Source: Halocafeteria seosinensis (Eukaryota; Sar; Bigyra; Bicosoecida). From it: a stretch of 20,102 nucleotides of DNA. The DNA lies in assembly GCA_001687465.1 (NCBI GenBank), contig LVLI01000347.1:1-20102 (forward strand), written 5' to 3'. The notes beneath the pieces were generated by a model. That model was not told where the DNA came from. It made no database searches and saw nothing but the letters and a program-made list of their open reading frames with translations. Shown piece after piece: positions 11,301-20,102 of the stretch. The first letter of the stretch is position 1. Every line of letters starts with the position of its first letter. Both the position numbers and the translations under genes were made by a program.

Positions 11301-11402
11301 CGGCGAAAATAGACAAAGCGCGGCAATCATTGTGAGAAGTCGAAGAGGCTTTTGCAGGGGCCATTTGCCGCGGGAGTGATAGTTCTGCGTCTTCGATGCC
11401 AT
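8347..11402 (-). CDS. Gene B: mucin-like LRR single-pass membrane protein
   Basis: Spliced model of 952 residues: exons 11402-9112, 9035-8940, 8877-8806 and 8746-8347. Introns are 76, 62 and 59 bases, all phase 2, with GTAAGT/GTAAGC donors. I chose the ATG at 11402 (context GAAACGATGGC) because it puts a signal sequence near the N-terminus; an in-frame ATG at 11474 would add 24 residues. Order: signal sequence, Ser/Thr/Pro-rich region, Cys module (731-764, CRNFPEVVGC then CLC), LRR exon 2 of 96 bases (eight codons longer than in A and C), LRR exon 3 of 72 bases (INLTYNHLEEI), cap with GNPG and Cys 833 and 851, membrane helix (about 871-892, AVAGI at its start), and a basic tail with YPQWG and VDNPL. 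The tail lacks the RV(M/L)ELQ motif of A and C. Same likely role as gene A. Confidence 0.87.
9265..9935 (-). repeat. 228-base in-frame tandem repeats in gene B
   Basis: Three copies start at 9265, 9493 and 9721, exactly 228 bases (76 codons) apart; the third fades near 9935. Copies 1 and 2 differ by only scattered substitutions, including at silent positions, which points to recent duplication or homogenisation. Encoded landmarks are SPVTPTPTVTFPASPS-type and SSTSSSESP-type blocks just before the Cys module. Confidence 0.93.
10490..10990 (-). repeat. 87-base in-frame tandem repeats in gene B
   Basis: The marker GTGACACTCTGG (or a near match) falls at 10546, 10633, 10720, 10807 and 10894, each 87 bases (29 codons) apart. 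A further related copy begins at 10420, but its spacing is 126. The encoded unit contains SPTGSSTQMSQSVTPTGTVS. This array is separate from the 228-base array in the same exon. Confidence 0.93.
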
Positions 11403-11982
11403 CGTTTCCACCGCCTTTTCTCTGCAAGAAGGAAAACAACACTCCATATAATATTTGTACATCCTTAGGGGCAAATGAAAAAAGCACTACATATGTATGT
11501 AAATACGATGTGACTCCTCGGAGGCAGATGGGTGGATAGGGTACCCCCGGCACCGTACCGTAGGAGTGTTTGTTTGCAGAGGGGCGGGAAATTCCTAGGA
11601 TCTCCCCAAACGCAAGCCATACTGTATAAACCAGTCTCCTCCACACATGAGACGATGCACTACACACGAATTAACAAAAATTCAGTACCTTGGCTCTGAA
11701 AAGTGTGCGGATCTCCCTGAATTGGGCAGCGGAAAAGTGTAGGCTCGGTTGCGACGAATACGCCACGAACAAGAAAAAGATTCTCAGGTTTTCCAAGCTG
11801 TTCGTCTCTTTCCAGAGCTATGTTTGCAGTTTCTGTTGCATACACAGTAGAGTTGTACGAGTTTACTAGAGCATGCAAGAGTTACAAACCCAAAACAATG
11901 TGTCGATATTCTTGTTTTCGTGTTGTGCGTGAATGATCCCGGCTGCGTCCCCACCCAGGTCGTCCATCCGTCAATGCCGGTC
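11403..11982. other. Intergenic spacer between genes C and B
   Basis: A spacer of 580 bases between the stop of gene C and the chosen start of gene B. It must contain the gene C 3' end and the gene B promoter. Read on the minus strand, TTTATACAGTATGG near 11617-11630 is a weak TATA-like stretch about 220 bases above the start codon. No gene is seen. Confidence 0.45.
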
Positions 11983-14937
11983 TTACGCCATCCCCCTCGA
12001 CTCCGTGGAGCGCTTCCTTGAACCAACAGAGCTGGTTCGTCGTGATCCAGTAGAGCTCGTCCGTCCTGCAGCATGCATGTTTTGTAATTCTAACACTCGA
12101 CTGGCTCGTCTCTTTGGAACCTCCAAGGACGGATTCTCAATGCTCCGAGGAATCGCATCAGCTGCTACAGCAGACCATTGCCTCCGTTTCCTGTTCGTTT
12201 GTATAATAGATTGCTTCTTCGTGCGTCTTGTCATGATAATAATTATCAGCATGCCTAGGGTTACAACAAGGGTAACAGAGATGCAGATTCCTGCAATAGC
12301 GCCTCCGCTGAGACCGTCGTCGGAGTTTTCTGGGGACTGCGGCGAAGGTACATCCGGTACGAGCGCACAGAATTTGACATCGATATCTTTTTTAAGCGGT
12401 TCAAACTTTGTTCCCTGTGGGCACGAATGCGCTTCAGTTCCGGGATTTCCATGAAGGTCACTGTATGGAAAAGTTGTAACACGTTGTCACAGGCGTTCCT
12501 GCGAACACCTGTCCGGGAAGTTTACTTACAGTCCCTTCAGGTTCCTCAATTCAGAAAATACCTCAGGAGACAGCTCGGTGATGTTATTTTCCGATAGGTT
12601 TCTGTAGAAAAAGCAAAAGGAAAACCAATGACGGTGAGAGGGTACGCATACCTGGTGACCATAGCGTTGCTTACAGAGAGGTTATTCCTATCTGACCAGC
12701 GAAAACATCCAGTCTGAGTGCCTGAAGATCTCGCTGTTCCAATTCTCTGCAACGAATCAGCTTTTGGTTAGGCTTGTAAGTTGTGATCGTGGGTTAAAGG
12801 GCAATACATACACTTCGCCGGAGCACTGAGAGCATGCGACTAGGGTTCGTAGGTTTTTGATTATACTGCACATACACCCACCAGCGCATCCTTCAACAGA
12901 AGAAGAAAAACGAGGACATGGAGGGAACTCGTGTGTTGCTGATGCAGATGGCGTATGAGGAGCAAAAGTAGGCAGACCAGAGGAAGCTTGGCTAGGGGCT
13001 GGTGAAGCGGATAATATTACGGTGCTGGCAGACGGTCCAGATTGCGTCGGTTCGCTGGCCCCGCTAGGTGTCGGTGACGTCGAAGAGGACGTCAAGGTCC
13101 CTGTAAGCGACGGTTTCACTGAAGACGAAGGAGATGCACTCGTAGACTTAACCCGCGTGCTTGTGGCACCAGCGGTCCAACTTGGACTCTCCCGAGTCGT
13201 TGTACTAGTTGGGGACCTTGTAACGCCGTTTGAGGAGGGAGACGGCAAAGTTTCTGAAGGGGAGCCCGTGGCTGAAGGCTTAATTGTTGATCCAGGAGTT
13301 CCACTTGCACTTGCTGATACGGAAGGAGACGCAACCGGTGACCTTGTCATGCCGCTTGGGGAAGGAGAGAGCACAGTTCTTGAAGGGGAACCCGTGGCTG
13401 AAGGCGTAATTGTTGATCCAGGAGTTCCACTTGCACTTGCTGATACGGAAGGAGACGCAACCGGTGACCTTGTCATGCCGCTTGGGGAAGGAGAGAGCAC
13501 AGTCCTTGAAGGGGAACACGTGGCTGAAGGTGCACTTGTTGATCCAGGAGTTCCACTTGCACTTGCTGATACAGAGGGAGACGCAACCGGTGACGTTGTC
13601 ATGCCGCTTGAGGAAGGAGAGAGCACAGTCCTTGAAGGAGAACCCGTAGCTGAAGGTGCACTTGTTGATCCAGGAGTTCCACTTGCACTTGCTGATACAG
13701 AGGGAGACGCAGCCGGTAACCTTGTCATGCCGCTTGCGGAAGGAGAGAGCACAGTCCTTGAAGGGGAACCCGTAGCTGAAGGTGCACTTGTTGATCCAGG
13801 AGTTTGGCTTGCACCGGCTGATACAGAAGGCGAAGTTAGTGTCCGTGAGGGAGTTGGCGAGGGAGTTGTTGATATGGTGATATGAGTCGCATGTGGAGAC
13901 TTGCTTCCACTTGGAAAGCTTGCGCTCGCTGAAGGGGAACTACCAGTCGTACCAGTTGGCAATGTAACCGTAGTTGTCACGCTAACTGAGGGAAGTGGTG
14001 ATAGGGTAGTGCTTGTTGATGAAGAGGAATAAGCCGACGGTGAGCTAGTCAAGTCGCCAGTTTGCGTTTTTGATGGAGTAACAGCGGAAGTGCTGCTTAT
14101 GGTGGGTAAAGACGAAAAAGTCCCAGGGCTTGGAGAGACAACAGGAGACACCTTGGAGGTAAAAGGCGACGAGGGAGTCGTAGAACCCGATGGCGACCTT
14201 GTGGCTGTACTCTTGCGTGGGATGATAGTACCGGTAACACTCACACTGGCTGTAGTAACCTTCGAGTACGATACTGAGGGAGACACTGACGCAATTGTTG
14301 AATACGTAGGACGGCTTGGAGAAGCTGTGTTTGAAGGCGTTGCACTTCGTGTGGAGGAGCACGTTGGGGTAGTGCTACTTGTAGGTATCGTTGCCTCTCC
14401 TGTCCTAGTAGTGGAGGCACTTCCTGATACTATAGCTATATTTGTTGAACTCTCTGAAGCAGAAGCCGTAGGAGTTGAAGATTTACTGACCGAAGGAGTG
14501 CTCTTACCACTGTTTGCGGGACTGGGTGTAGCCGTGGACATACCTGGTGCTCCTGTTGCGCTAGTAGTAGTAGATGATGTTGCTAAAGCCGTAACAGAGC
14601 AACTGATCGTATTTTGCGAAGTTCTTGTAGCCGTCGGCGATAAAGTTCCTCCGGAGGAACTCGTCGTTGTTGACGTGGGGATTTGCATTGTAGCTCGCCC
14701 AGTCTCAGTAGATGATCGGGATGTACTCATGGAGCTTGTTGCTGACGGTGTAGTGCTAACAGAAGTACTGGGACTCCCATGGATAACAGTGTCACTGGGA
14801 GACGGGGAAGTACTAGGTGACGGTGATGACGAACCATTTCCTCGGATTGGTGGTATGAGCAGCAGCAATATCACACTCGCCCAGACTAGCGTTTCTGGAG
14901 CCCGCTTTCCGAGGAGCTTTAAGAAGTATGGCACCAT
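11983..14937 (-). CDS. Gene C: mucin-like LRR single-pass membrane protein
   Basis: Spliced model of 915 residues: exons 14937-12812, 12746-12675, 12601-12530 and 12460-11983. Introns are 65, 73 and 69 bases, all phase 2, with donors GTATGT, GTAAGC and GTAAGT. A clear signal peptide (hydrophobic core LVWASVILLLLIPP) is followed by a Ser/Thr/Pro-rich region of about 640 residues. The Cys module is at 674-709 (GC-x3-C-x-C form). LRR exon 2 contains LEQRDLQAL and exon 3 contains LNLSENNITELSPEVF. The cap has GNPG, Cys 770 and Cys 788. The membrane helix is at about 810-833 (AIAGI at its start). The tail is very basic, with RRQWS, IENPSL and RVLELQ, then a Ser/Arg-rich end. QWS replaces the QWG of A and B. 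Same likely role as A and B. Confidence 0.87.
13240..13840 (-). repeat. 126-base in-frame tandem repeats in gene C
   Basis: GTTGATCCAGGAGTT-type markers occur at 13286, 13412, 13538, 13664 and 13790, exactly 126 bases (42 codons) apart. Copies are near identical apart from a few substitutions; the last one diverges after the marker. The encoded unit includes SVSASASGTPGSTSAPSATG and SPSRTVLSPS. Likely product of slippage or unequal crossing-over. Confidence 0.96.
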
Positions 14938-15654
14938 TCGCTTTGATGTCAGCTCCGGAGCTTACGAGTGATGGTCCCGGAGCTGGATATTGCAACAAAG
15001 TGCTACAAGATGGCTGATTATCCACACCTCCGATGTGATACGTTGCTTTCACCCACCTACGCCATGCACACAAAGTAGTTTGGTGGTTGATAATGCCCTG
15101 GAATAGGTTAGAAGAAGAGAAATCTACCCGCGCAGGTTGAAATCCGGATATTCAACACACATTCTTACCGCTATCGACGTGTTTCGCAGCACAATTTACC
15201 TTGTGGGTAGTGTCGTCTTTCCCAGGCCTACTCAATGCACAGGGGCATTATCAGTAGTGAGTTGGAAACTGAGAACGCCTCTGCAGCAGTAGCGGTGCTC
15301 TCCTGGAAGAAATGGAAATGAGTCGAAGGAAGTGTACCTCACTGCCTAGGGTCCCTACACGCGCTATAGTGTCGTTTTATGGACTGATGCACCCATGAAG
15401 CTAAACCAATGTCAACAATTCTCCCAGGTCTGGGTTTGTGTATTCGAAAAGAAAAGCCACGCGGAAGGTGACAGGTGCAGCTCGTAAAAGTTCAAGAACA
15501 AACAGTTGTGACACATTGATGTGCATCGTTAAGCTTTGTACCTAATCGAAGAATTGCTTCATCCGGTTTTATTCGTGTCGTTTTGAGGATCGTGCCGGAG
15601 TATAAGCATGTTCCCTCACCGTTACCCTCTGAGTAGAGCGCAAAGGTACTATCT
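14938..15654. other. Intergenic region upstream of gene C
   Basis: No gene is supported here. It lies upstream of gene C on the minus strand and downstream of the unresolved open frames at 15655-16530. Close to the start codon, CCGGAGCT occurs twice (14955-14962 and 14977-14984), the first copy within a palindrome. No other structure stood out. Confidence 0.45.
14951..14962. promoter_or_regulatory. Palindrome near gene C start
   Basis: AGCTCCGGAGCT is a perfect 12-base palindrome, 14 bases above the gene C start codon. Half of it (CCGGAGCT) is repeated 22 bases farther upstream. It may be a binding site or a structure in the 5' untranslated RNA; no evidence beyond the pattern. Confidence 0.25.
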
Positions 15655-16530
15655 TTACTTGTTTTTTACAGGGATACCCGCGGCATTCAAAACCCTGTTT
15701 GGCCGCATCTCGAGTTTGTCCTTTGCGTCACGAAGCGCTTCGGGCAATATTATTGATGCAATAGTTCTAGCGGATAGGAGCATTAGCAACTGGGTGAGCA
15801 CAATGAGCGCCTCTATAGGTTCCAGGGTGGCGTTGCTAACACCTTCTTGTGTGGTCTCTTCAATTCCATAGAGTATAGCACCCGTTAACGCAACATTTTT
15901 AAGTATTTCAGTTGTTGGCCACCTCGGATCACATTAAATCCGTTAACAATGCTTTCAAACCTCGCTGATAAACGCTGAAGTTGGGCTTTCGTAGCGGCCT
16001 TTCTGAATTGTTTCCACAGATAGAGCGACGAGAGAACCGGAAATCCAAATACGTAACGACGAGAACAATGCCCGCTGTAACTTCCAGCACAATAAACTCT
16101 TAACTTCCAGACTCTATGTCGAGTGAGATAAGCATTGGCGTTCTAGAAGAGATCTCGTGCTGATATTCTCTTTGTGACGCTATAACTGCACTCGTTACAG
16201 AAGCGTGGATCAGCGCTAGGAAGATAGCCACGTTCGGGAACGCATTTGCCAAATGCGATGAGCACCAGAGGGGTATTACATATTTCGCTTGAGACCAAGA
16301 GCACGTTGTGCAGTATCCGACCGAAAGGGGGGGGAGGTATGAACTTAACCATTCTTCGGTTGCAATCTGTTTCAAGCACTTGTTTGCATGCGGTACCAGT
16401 CCTTCTGGAAACGAGGATGACCAGAAACAGTTGTGCGAATGGATGCAAACAGGACATCATGTCGTCCTCCTTGTCTTTGGCGTCCTTCAGCAGTTCCCTG
16501 AGTTTCTCTGTGCAAGTTCCCTCGTAGCGC
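15655..16530 (-). CDS. Unresolved multi-exon or decayed gene, hydrophobic
   Basis: Coding-like minus-strand frames follow one another without a single open path. At 16375-16100 a frame includes FPNVAIFLALIHASVTSAVI and ends in one TAA. The same frame then continues (16099-15929) with a membrane-like LEVTAGIVLVVTYL. A second frame (about 16060-15885) includes FGFPVLSSLYLWKQF and a charged stretch. A third, 15933-15655, is open for 92 codons, with ALIVLTQLLMLLSARTIASI and EALRDAKDKLEM. A separate frame around 16500-16440 reads KLRELLKDAKDKEDD. This could be a small membrane protein gene with introns I failed to place, or a pseudogene. No family was recognised. A plus-strand frame at 15608-15871 overlaps the third and seems less protein-like. 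Confidence 0.27.
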
Positions 16531-16608
16531 AGTATCTATTGTCTTTGGCAGGCATAATTGGGTGAAAGGGGCAGAAGATTGTTCCCCATCGGTTCAATCT
16601 TCACCTTG

Positions 16609-18968
16609 TCACGAACGGGGAAAGACCTTTACCCGGAGCCCGTGCTTCATTGGAAGGGTAAGACTTTCTTCGTACTCCACAAACTCGCGATTCACTACAC
16701 GCAAATGATAGCGCTGTGTTATCAAAGAAGAGAAATTGGCGATAAGCAAGCGAATGCAACGAAGGTCTAACCAATACTACCTACTTTGTATATAGAAGAC
16801 AATACTGTGGTGGCCTCAAACAACGCCATGTTTTGCCCCAGACAGGTTCGCGGGCCGGCTTGAAACACAGGGTATCGAAACATCGAAGGTTTAGGTTCAT
16901 CGACGAACCTGAAGAGAGAACTCTCTTCGAGGACTTGAATGAGGCCGCGCTGTCAAGCAAATATGCTCTTACCTCCGTGGATCGAATGTCAATGGGTCCT
17001 TCCAAATCGAGCTCAACCGACCCATAACATACGGCATGTACACCACATTTGTACCTGCTGGAACATATGTTCCATCTGGTAACGTATCGTCATGAGCCGC
17101 CATTTTCAGATTCGTCGGAACGGAAGGATATAGGCGAAGGGTTTCCTTCACTACGGCGGGAACGTATCTGCATGAAGGTGGCCGCACGTCATTTCAGTTT
17201 GTCTCGTAAGGCAGTCAAGAGTCCATCAGCTACTCACGTCATCTTCAAGGTTTGGTCATAGGTGGGTACCGCCTCACTTCCTAATATCTCGTCGATCTCT
17301 TGGCGCATCTGCAGGTGTTTCAGCATCCTCTATGAAATAAGGTTGAGCAAGCGCAAAGAGACGACAAACTTTGGCTTCCACGTCCGGATACTGAGCGATC
17401 AGGAAAACCGCCCAACTCATTGCTTGTGCAGTAGAATCCCTGCATAAACATTGACAGAAAGGATAACTACCGGTAATCTATACACTTCATCACAGCTATG
17501 TAGCCTACCTCCCAGCTAGTAAAAGATTCATAATTATGTCTCGCAAGCTCTTGTCGTTGTACGCTTTTACACCTTCCTTATTTTCCGTCCTCAAGAGCCT
17601 AGATAATATATCGTCTTTACTGAGGTATGTCCTGTCTTCCCTTCTTTGCTGGATGATTCCGTAAGCATAATCGCTCATCCCCTGTGTCGTCAGCGTCGTA
17701 TCTGAACACGCTTTGCTTCGTATGACTCGCATAAAGGAGGAAACTTACTCTCACAAGGCTGCGCACATGGGCACCCTTCCGATCAAAGTGATAGGTTAGT
17801 TTCCACAAGGGCGCGTTGAACCGCCTCTTTACAAGATGTTGAGCTCTGAAAGGTGAAAAGCGATGTTGCCCATAAGTTCAATAGAGGCTCTAGAGAGTAG
17901 TTAGAAGTCCATACTCAGCGAAAGATGTCGCAAATGGATGATCAGGGCTTTCCATTGAATTGATATTAACCCCGAAAGCAATGTCTCCAATGGAATCTAG
18001 CGTGAATCGATGAAATAAATTATGCACATCCAGTATTGCTTCTTGCTGTAATGCATTTTGCAGCTCCTGCATAAAAGTGCCATCATGACAACAGTAGACT
18101 TCATAATTGGTTGACTACTAATAGGAGCTGTTGTGTCCTTCATACCGTATGCAAGTACTCCAAATGGTTGCTAAACGACACCTCCATTTTAGTTCGAAAT
18201 TCTCTTGTAGAAAACATGGGCGAAATATGTTTTCGCTGTCGCTTCCATTTTGCTCCATCTACGTTGAAAATTCCTGGAAGAGGGAGAAGCAAATGCTGTA
18301 AGCAAACGTTGACCACAACTGACGCCTCCGTACCATCTCCTAAGAGTTCCTCCATTACTTCGTGAAACTTTGGTCCCTTTATGTAATTCTGTGTTGAGTG
18401 ACAATCCCGTTTCCTTCTAGCATCATCTATATGTATGGTATCACAAAGCTCCAGTGCTTACAGGAAAGTTGGTCTTCAAAATATGCTCGACGCATTCTGG
18501 TTTCAACAGGAAGATGGTCCGTGGTTTCATTGGCATTTTGATTTGAAAAGTTTCACCTTTGAACTGAAAACCCAATACAGTATACTCCCACAATTTTCAT
18601 TGGTCCTACATATTAAAGCATAGTCTGCCGCACTTACTACTTCAGAACCAAAGTACGTCAACATCCCGAAGCGGTCTTTTGCGATGCCCGGTAAGAGGGG
18701 AAGGTTGCCGATGAGAGGCCATTCAAAGAATCCTGGACAATTCATACGCTGCACCAGGCAAGTCATGCTCAGCAACATTGAACGGGGATATGCGAGGGAC
18801 TACCCTCGTCCTCAACGAGTCAGGATCCCGAGCGGACCGTACCATGCGCTGAAGATATTGGTTCACCACGAAAGCTAACAGTATCGTCCCCATTATCAAG
18901 AAAACATTCTGTATTGTACAAAGGGAATGAGCGACATCATACAGCCGCGGAAGCGCAGGCAAGATCAT
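16609..18968 (-). CDS. Cytochrome P450, CYP86-clan-like, 13 exons
   Basis: Complete 515-residue microsomal monooxygenase. Exons: 18968-18804, 18748-18638, 18563-18462, 18388-18334, 18273-18146, 18066-17915, 17845-17749, 17681-17509, 17439-17370, 17308-17238, 17167-16973, 16908-16785 and 16713-16609. Introns are 55 to 79 bases. Landmarks: N-terminal membrane anchor (about 21-38), WPLIGN (65-70), LLGDGIFNVDG and W-x-RQRK typical of the CYP86 clan, FTLDSIGDIAFG, I-helix oxygen-activation motif AGRDST (326-331), ExxR as ETLR (383-386), FDPRRF, and heme loop F-QAGPRTC-LG with axial Cys 462 (nt 16844-16842). Clan members commonly hydroxylate fatty acids; that substrate is inferred, not shown. All motifs and frames are intact, so the gene looks functional. 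Donor GTTTGT of intron 9 is the weakest splice site. Confidence 0.96.
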
Positions 18969-20102
18969 TGTTGTGCCGACTGCTGTTTGTGTTGTACAAC
19001 GAAATTGAGGAAAGTGACAGCGACTTGTCCACTGCCTCAGCGAGCGGAATATTATATTTTATCGTAGATTAACCCGACGAGACAAAAATGACTAGCTTTA
19101 TTGTTAAACCACGACAAGGAATGAAAATCCTGATTGCTACCGTGCAAACATTTCGTCTACCTGCGAAAACGGAGCTTCGTGGGATGGGACGCTTCTTGGC
19201 TTCAGAAGGGAGTAGCTACTAGCTGCCAACTGCGTCGGTGGATCCCGTCAACACTTTCATTGCTTCACGTTTGGTGTTTCATACTTGCGACATTAAGCCT
19301 CGCAATGCAATTTTGTGTAGTTTGCGGTGTGCAAGGCTCGTTGCCGAGCAAACCGTCAGTCATGACTCGCGGGGTACTGTACCGGTAGTCATTCCTGTGA
19401 AGACAAACAAGTGCATACTGTCCGAAGAGCTGCTGTAAAAACCAGGTTACACCCTTGGTGAACCATACAAGATAATTTTGATTCGCCTCAGCACGTAGCG
19501 TAGTGTAGTCACACACACAAATGTGACAGATAGCCCACCGGCCGGGAAGTTGACCACATCCTCTTAACGAGTGTAGTCAGTTGAGTTCCTATATCTCAAT
19601 CGCTTAAGTCAGCAAGTGCGGACATACGTTTTGTTCGAGAACCTTATATGAGCAGTTTAGGCATGAGTGTCGCGAACATTCCTTAATCTTAGGCATTTTC
19701 CTGCCACGCTCAGGCAGTGCCGCCGCGACTTTGCTTCACGATGCCTGAACGTTGCATCATTCTTACCACTAGGTCCCGAGTTGTAGCTGCCGACATCGTT
19801 GGCTTTGGAACTAAATGTGCTTTTTTCCCTCCTTAATTATGACAGCCTTGTTGCAAGAACCGTGTATGCATACTACGGTAATTGTGCCTCCCAGATCCTG
19901 AAGATGGATGCACTTGAAAACCAAATTACAGAGTACATAAAAATCAGAACATGTCAAAAGTATTCAGTCAGTGGAAAGCATAGTATATCACGTTGCAGTT
20001 ACGTAATGCACCCATTTCGCTGACTTTGTCACTACCATGGTTTGCAAACTACAGGTCCACATCTGGCTCTTTGGACTGTTTCAAGACTCACCAGTGTAAT
20101 AT
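18969..20102. other. Region upstream of the P450, no supportable gene
   Basis: About 1.1 kb up to the right edge. The longest open frames (plus 19134-19388, minus 19265-19516, plus 19799-20023) are under 90 codons, overlap in competing frames and carry no motif. The first part should hold the P450 promoter. I saw no tRNA, repeat array or mobile-element end. Confidence 0.5.
19048..19062 (-). promoter_or_regulatory. TATA-like stretch upstream of the P450
   Basis: Read on the minus strand this is ATAAAATATAATATT, 80 to 95 bases above the P450 start codon. It stands out as an A/T-only block in mixed sequence. Position fits a core promoter with a short 5' untranslated region, but no transcript start is known. 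Confidence 0.35.

Noticed and set aside
8347-11474. Longer gene B start at 11474
   Set aside because: It would place 24 Cys-containing residues before the signal sequence. The ATG at 11402 has a better context and matches the N-terminal layout of A and C. It is kept as a possible alternative.
13240-13840. Regular repeats considered as a CRISPR array or satellite
   Set aside because: Units are contiguous without unique spacers, are whole codons long, and lie inside a clearly coding exon of a eukaryotic gene.
13022-13885. Long plus-strand open frame of 287 codons with acidic repeats
   Set aside because: It is antisense to the gene C repeat array. Ser/Thr/Pro codons of low complexity leave the opposite strand free of stops, and the repeats simply mirror the 126-base unit.
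14090-14971. Plus-strand frame of 293 codons opposite gene C
   Set aside because: Antisense to gene C exon 1 and its signal peptide; composition mirrors the sense Ser/Thr codons.

Overview
The window is nuclear DNA of a eukaryote. Every confident gene is split by short GT-AG introns, mostly 55 to 79 bases, with donors of the GTAAGT/GTAAGC type. The lineage cannot be fixed from sequence alone. A CYP86-clan-like P450, 72-base leucine-rich-repeat (LRR) exons and Ser/Thr/Pro-rich surface proteins would suit a stramenopile, an alga or another microbial eukaryote. I hold that guess loosely.

Layout from left to right. 1-1807 (+): a multi-exon gene, cut by the left edge, with two consecutive Ulp1-type (peptidase family C48) domains. 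The first has a full His/Asp/Gln/Cys set and the second has lost it. 1808-3775: no gene I can support. 3776-14937 (-): the core of the window, three tandem paralogs called A (3776-7304), B (8347-11402) and C (11983-14937). Each has four exons with every intron in phase 2. Each encodes a signal peptide, a very long Ser/Thr/Pro-rich mucin-like domain, a six-Cys module, two LRR units on their own exons (72 bases; 96 for one exon of B), a short Cys-pair cap, one transmembrane helix and a short basic tail with a shared QW(G/S)...(E/D)NP motif. 15655-16530 (-): coding-like open stretches in shifting frames that I could not assemble. 16609-18968 (-): a complete 13-exon cytochrome P450 of 515 residues. 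18969-20102: no gene I can support.

The three paralogs look like a locally duplicated family of surface receptors or adhesins. The mucin-like domain is expanded by in-frame tandem repeats that differ in each gene: 213-240 bases in A, 228 and 87 in B, 126 in C. The cysteine, LRR, membrane and tail parts stay conserved. No kinase or other catalytic domain is visible in the tails, so any signalling would need a partner. This is the best candidate for an undescribed system here. The P450 and the Ulp1-like gene show no evident functional link to it.

All splice models were built by hand from reading-frame continuity, splice-site consensus and alignment between paralogs or with the P450 family. The total coding length of each of the four minus-strand genes is an exact multiple of three.
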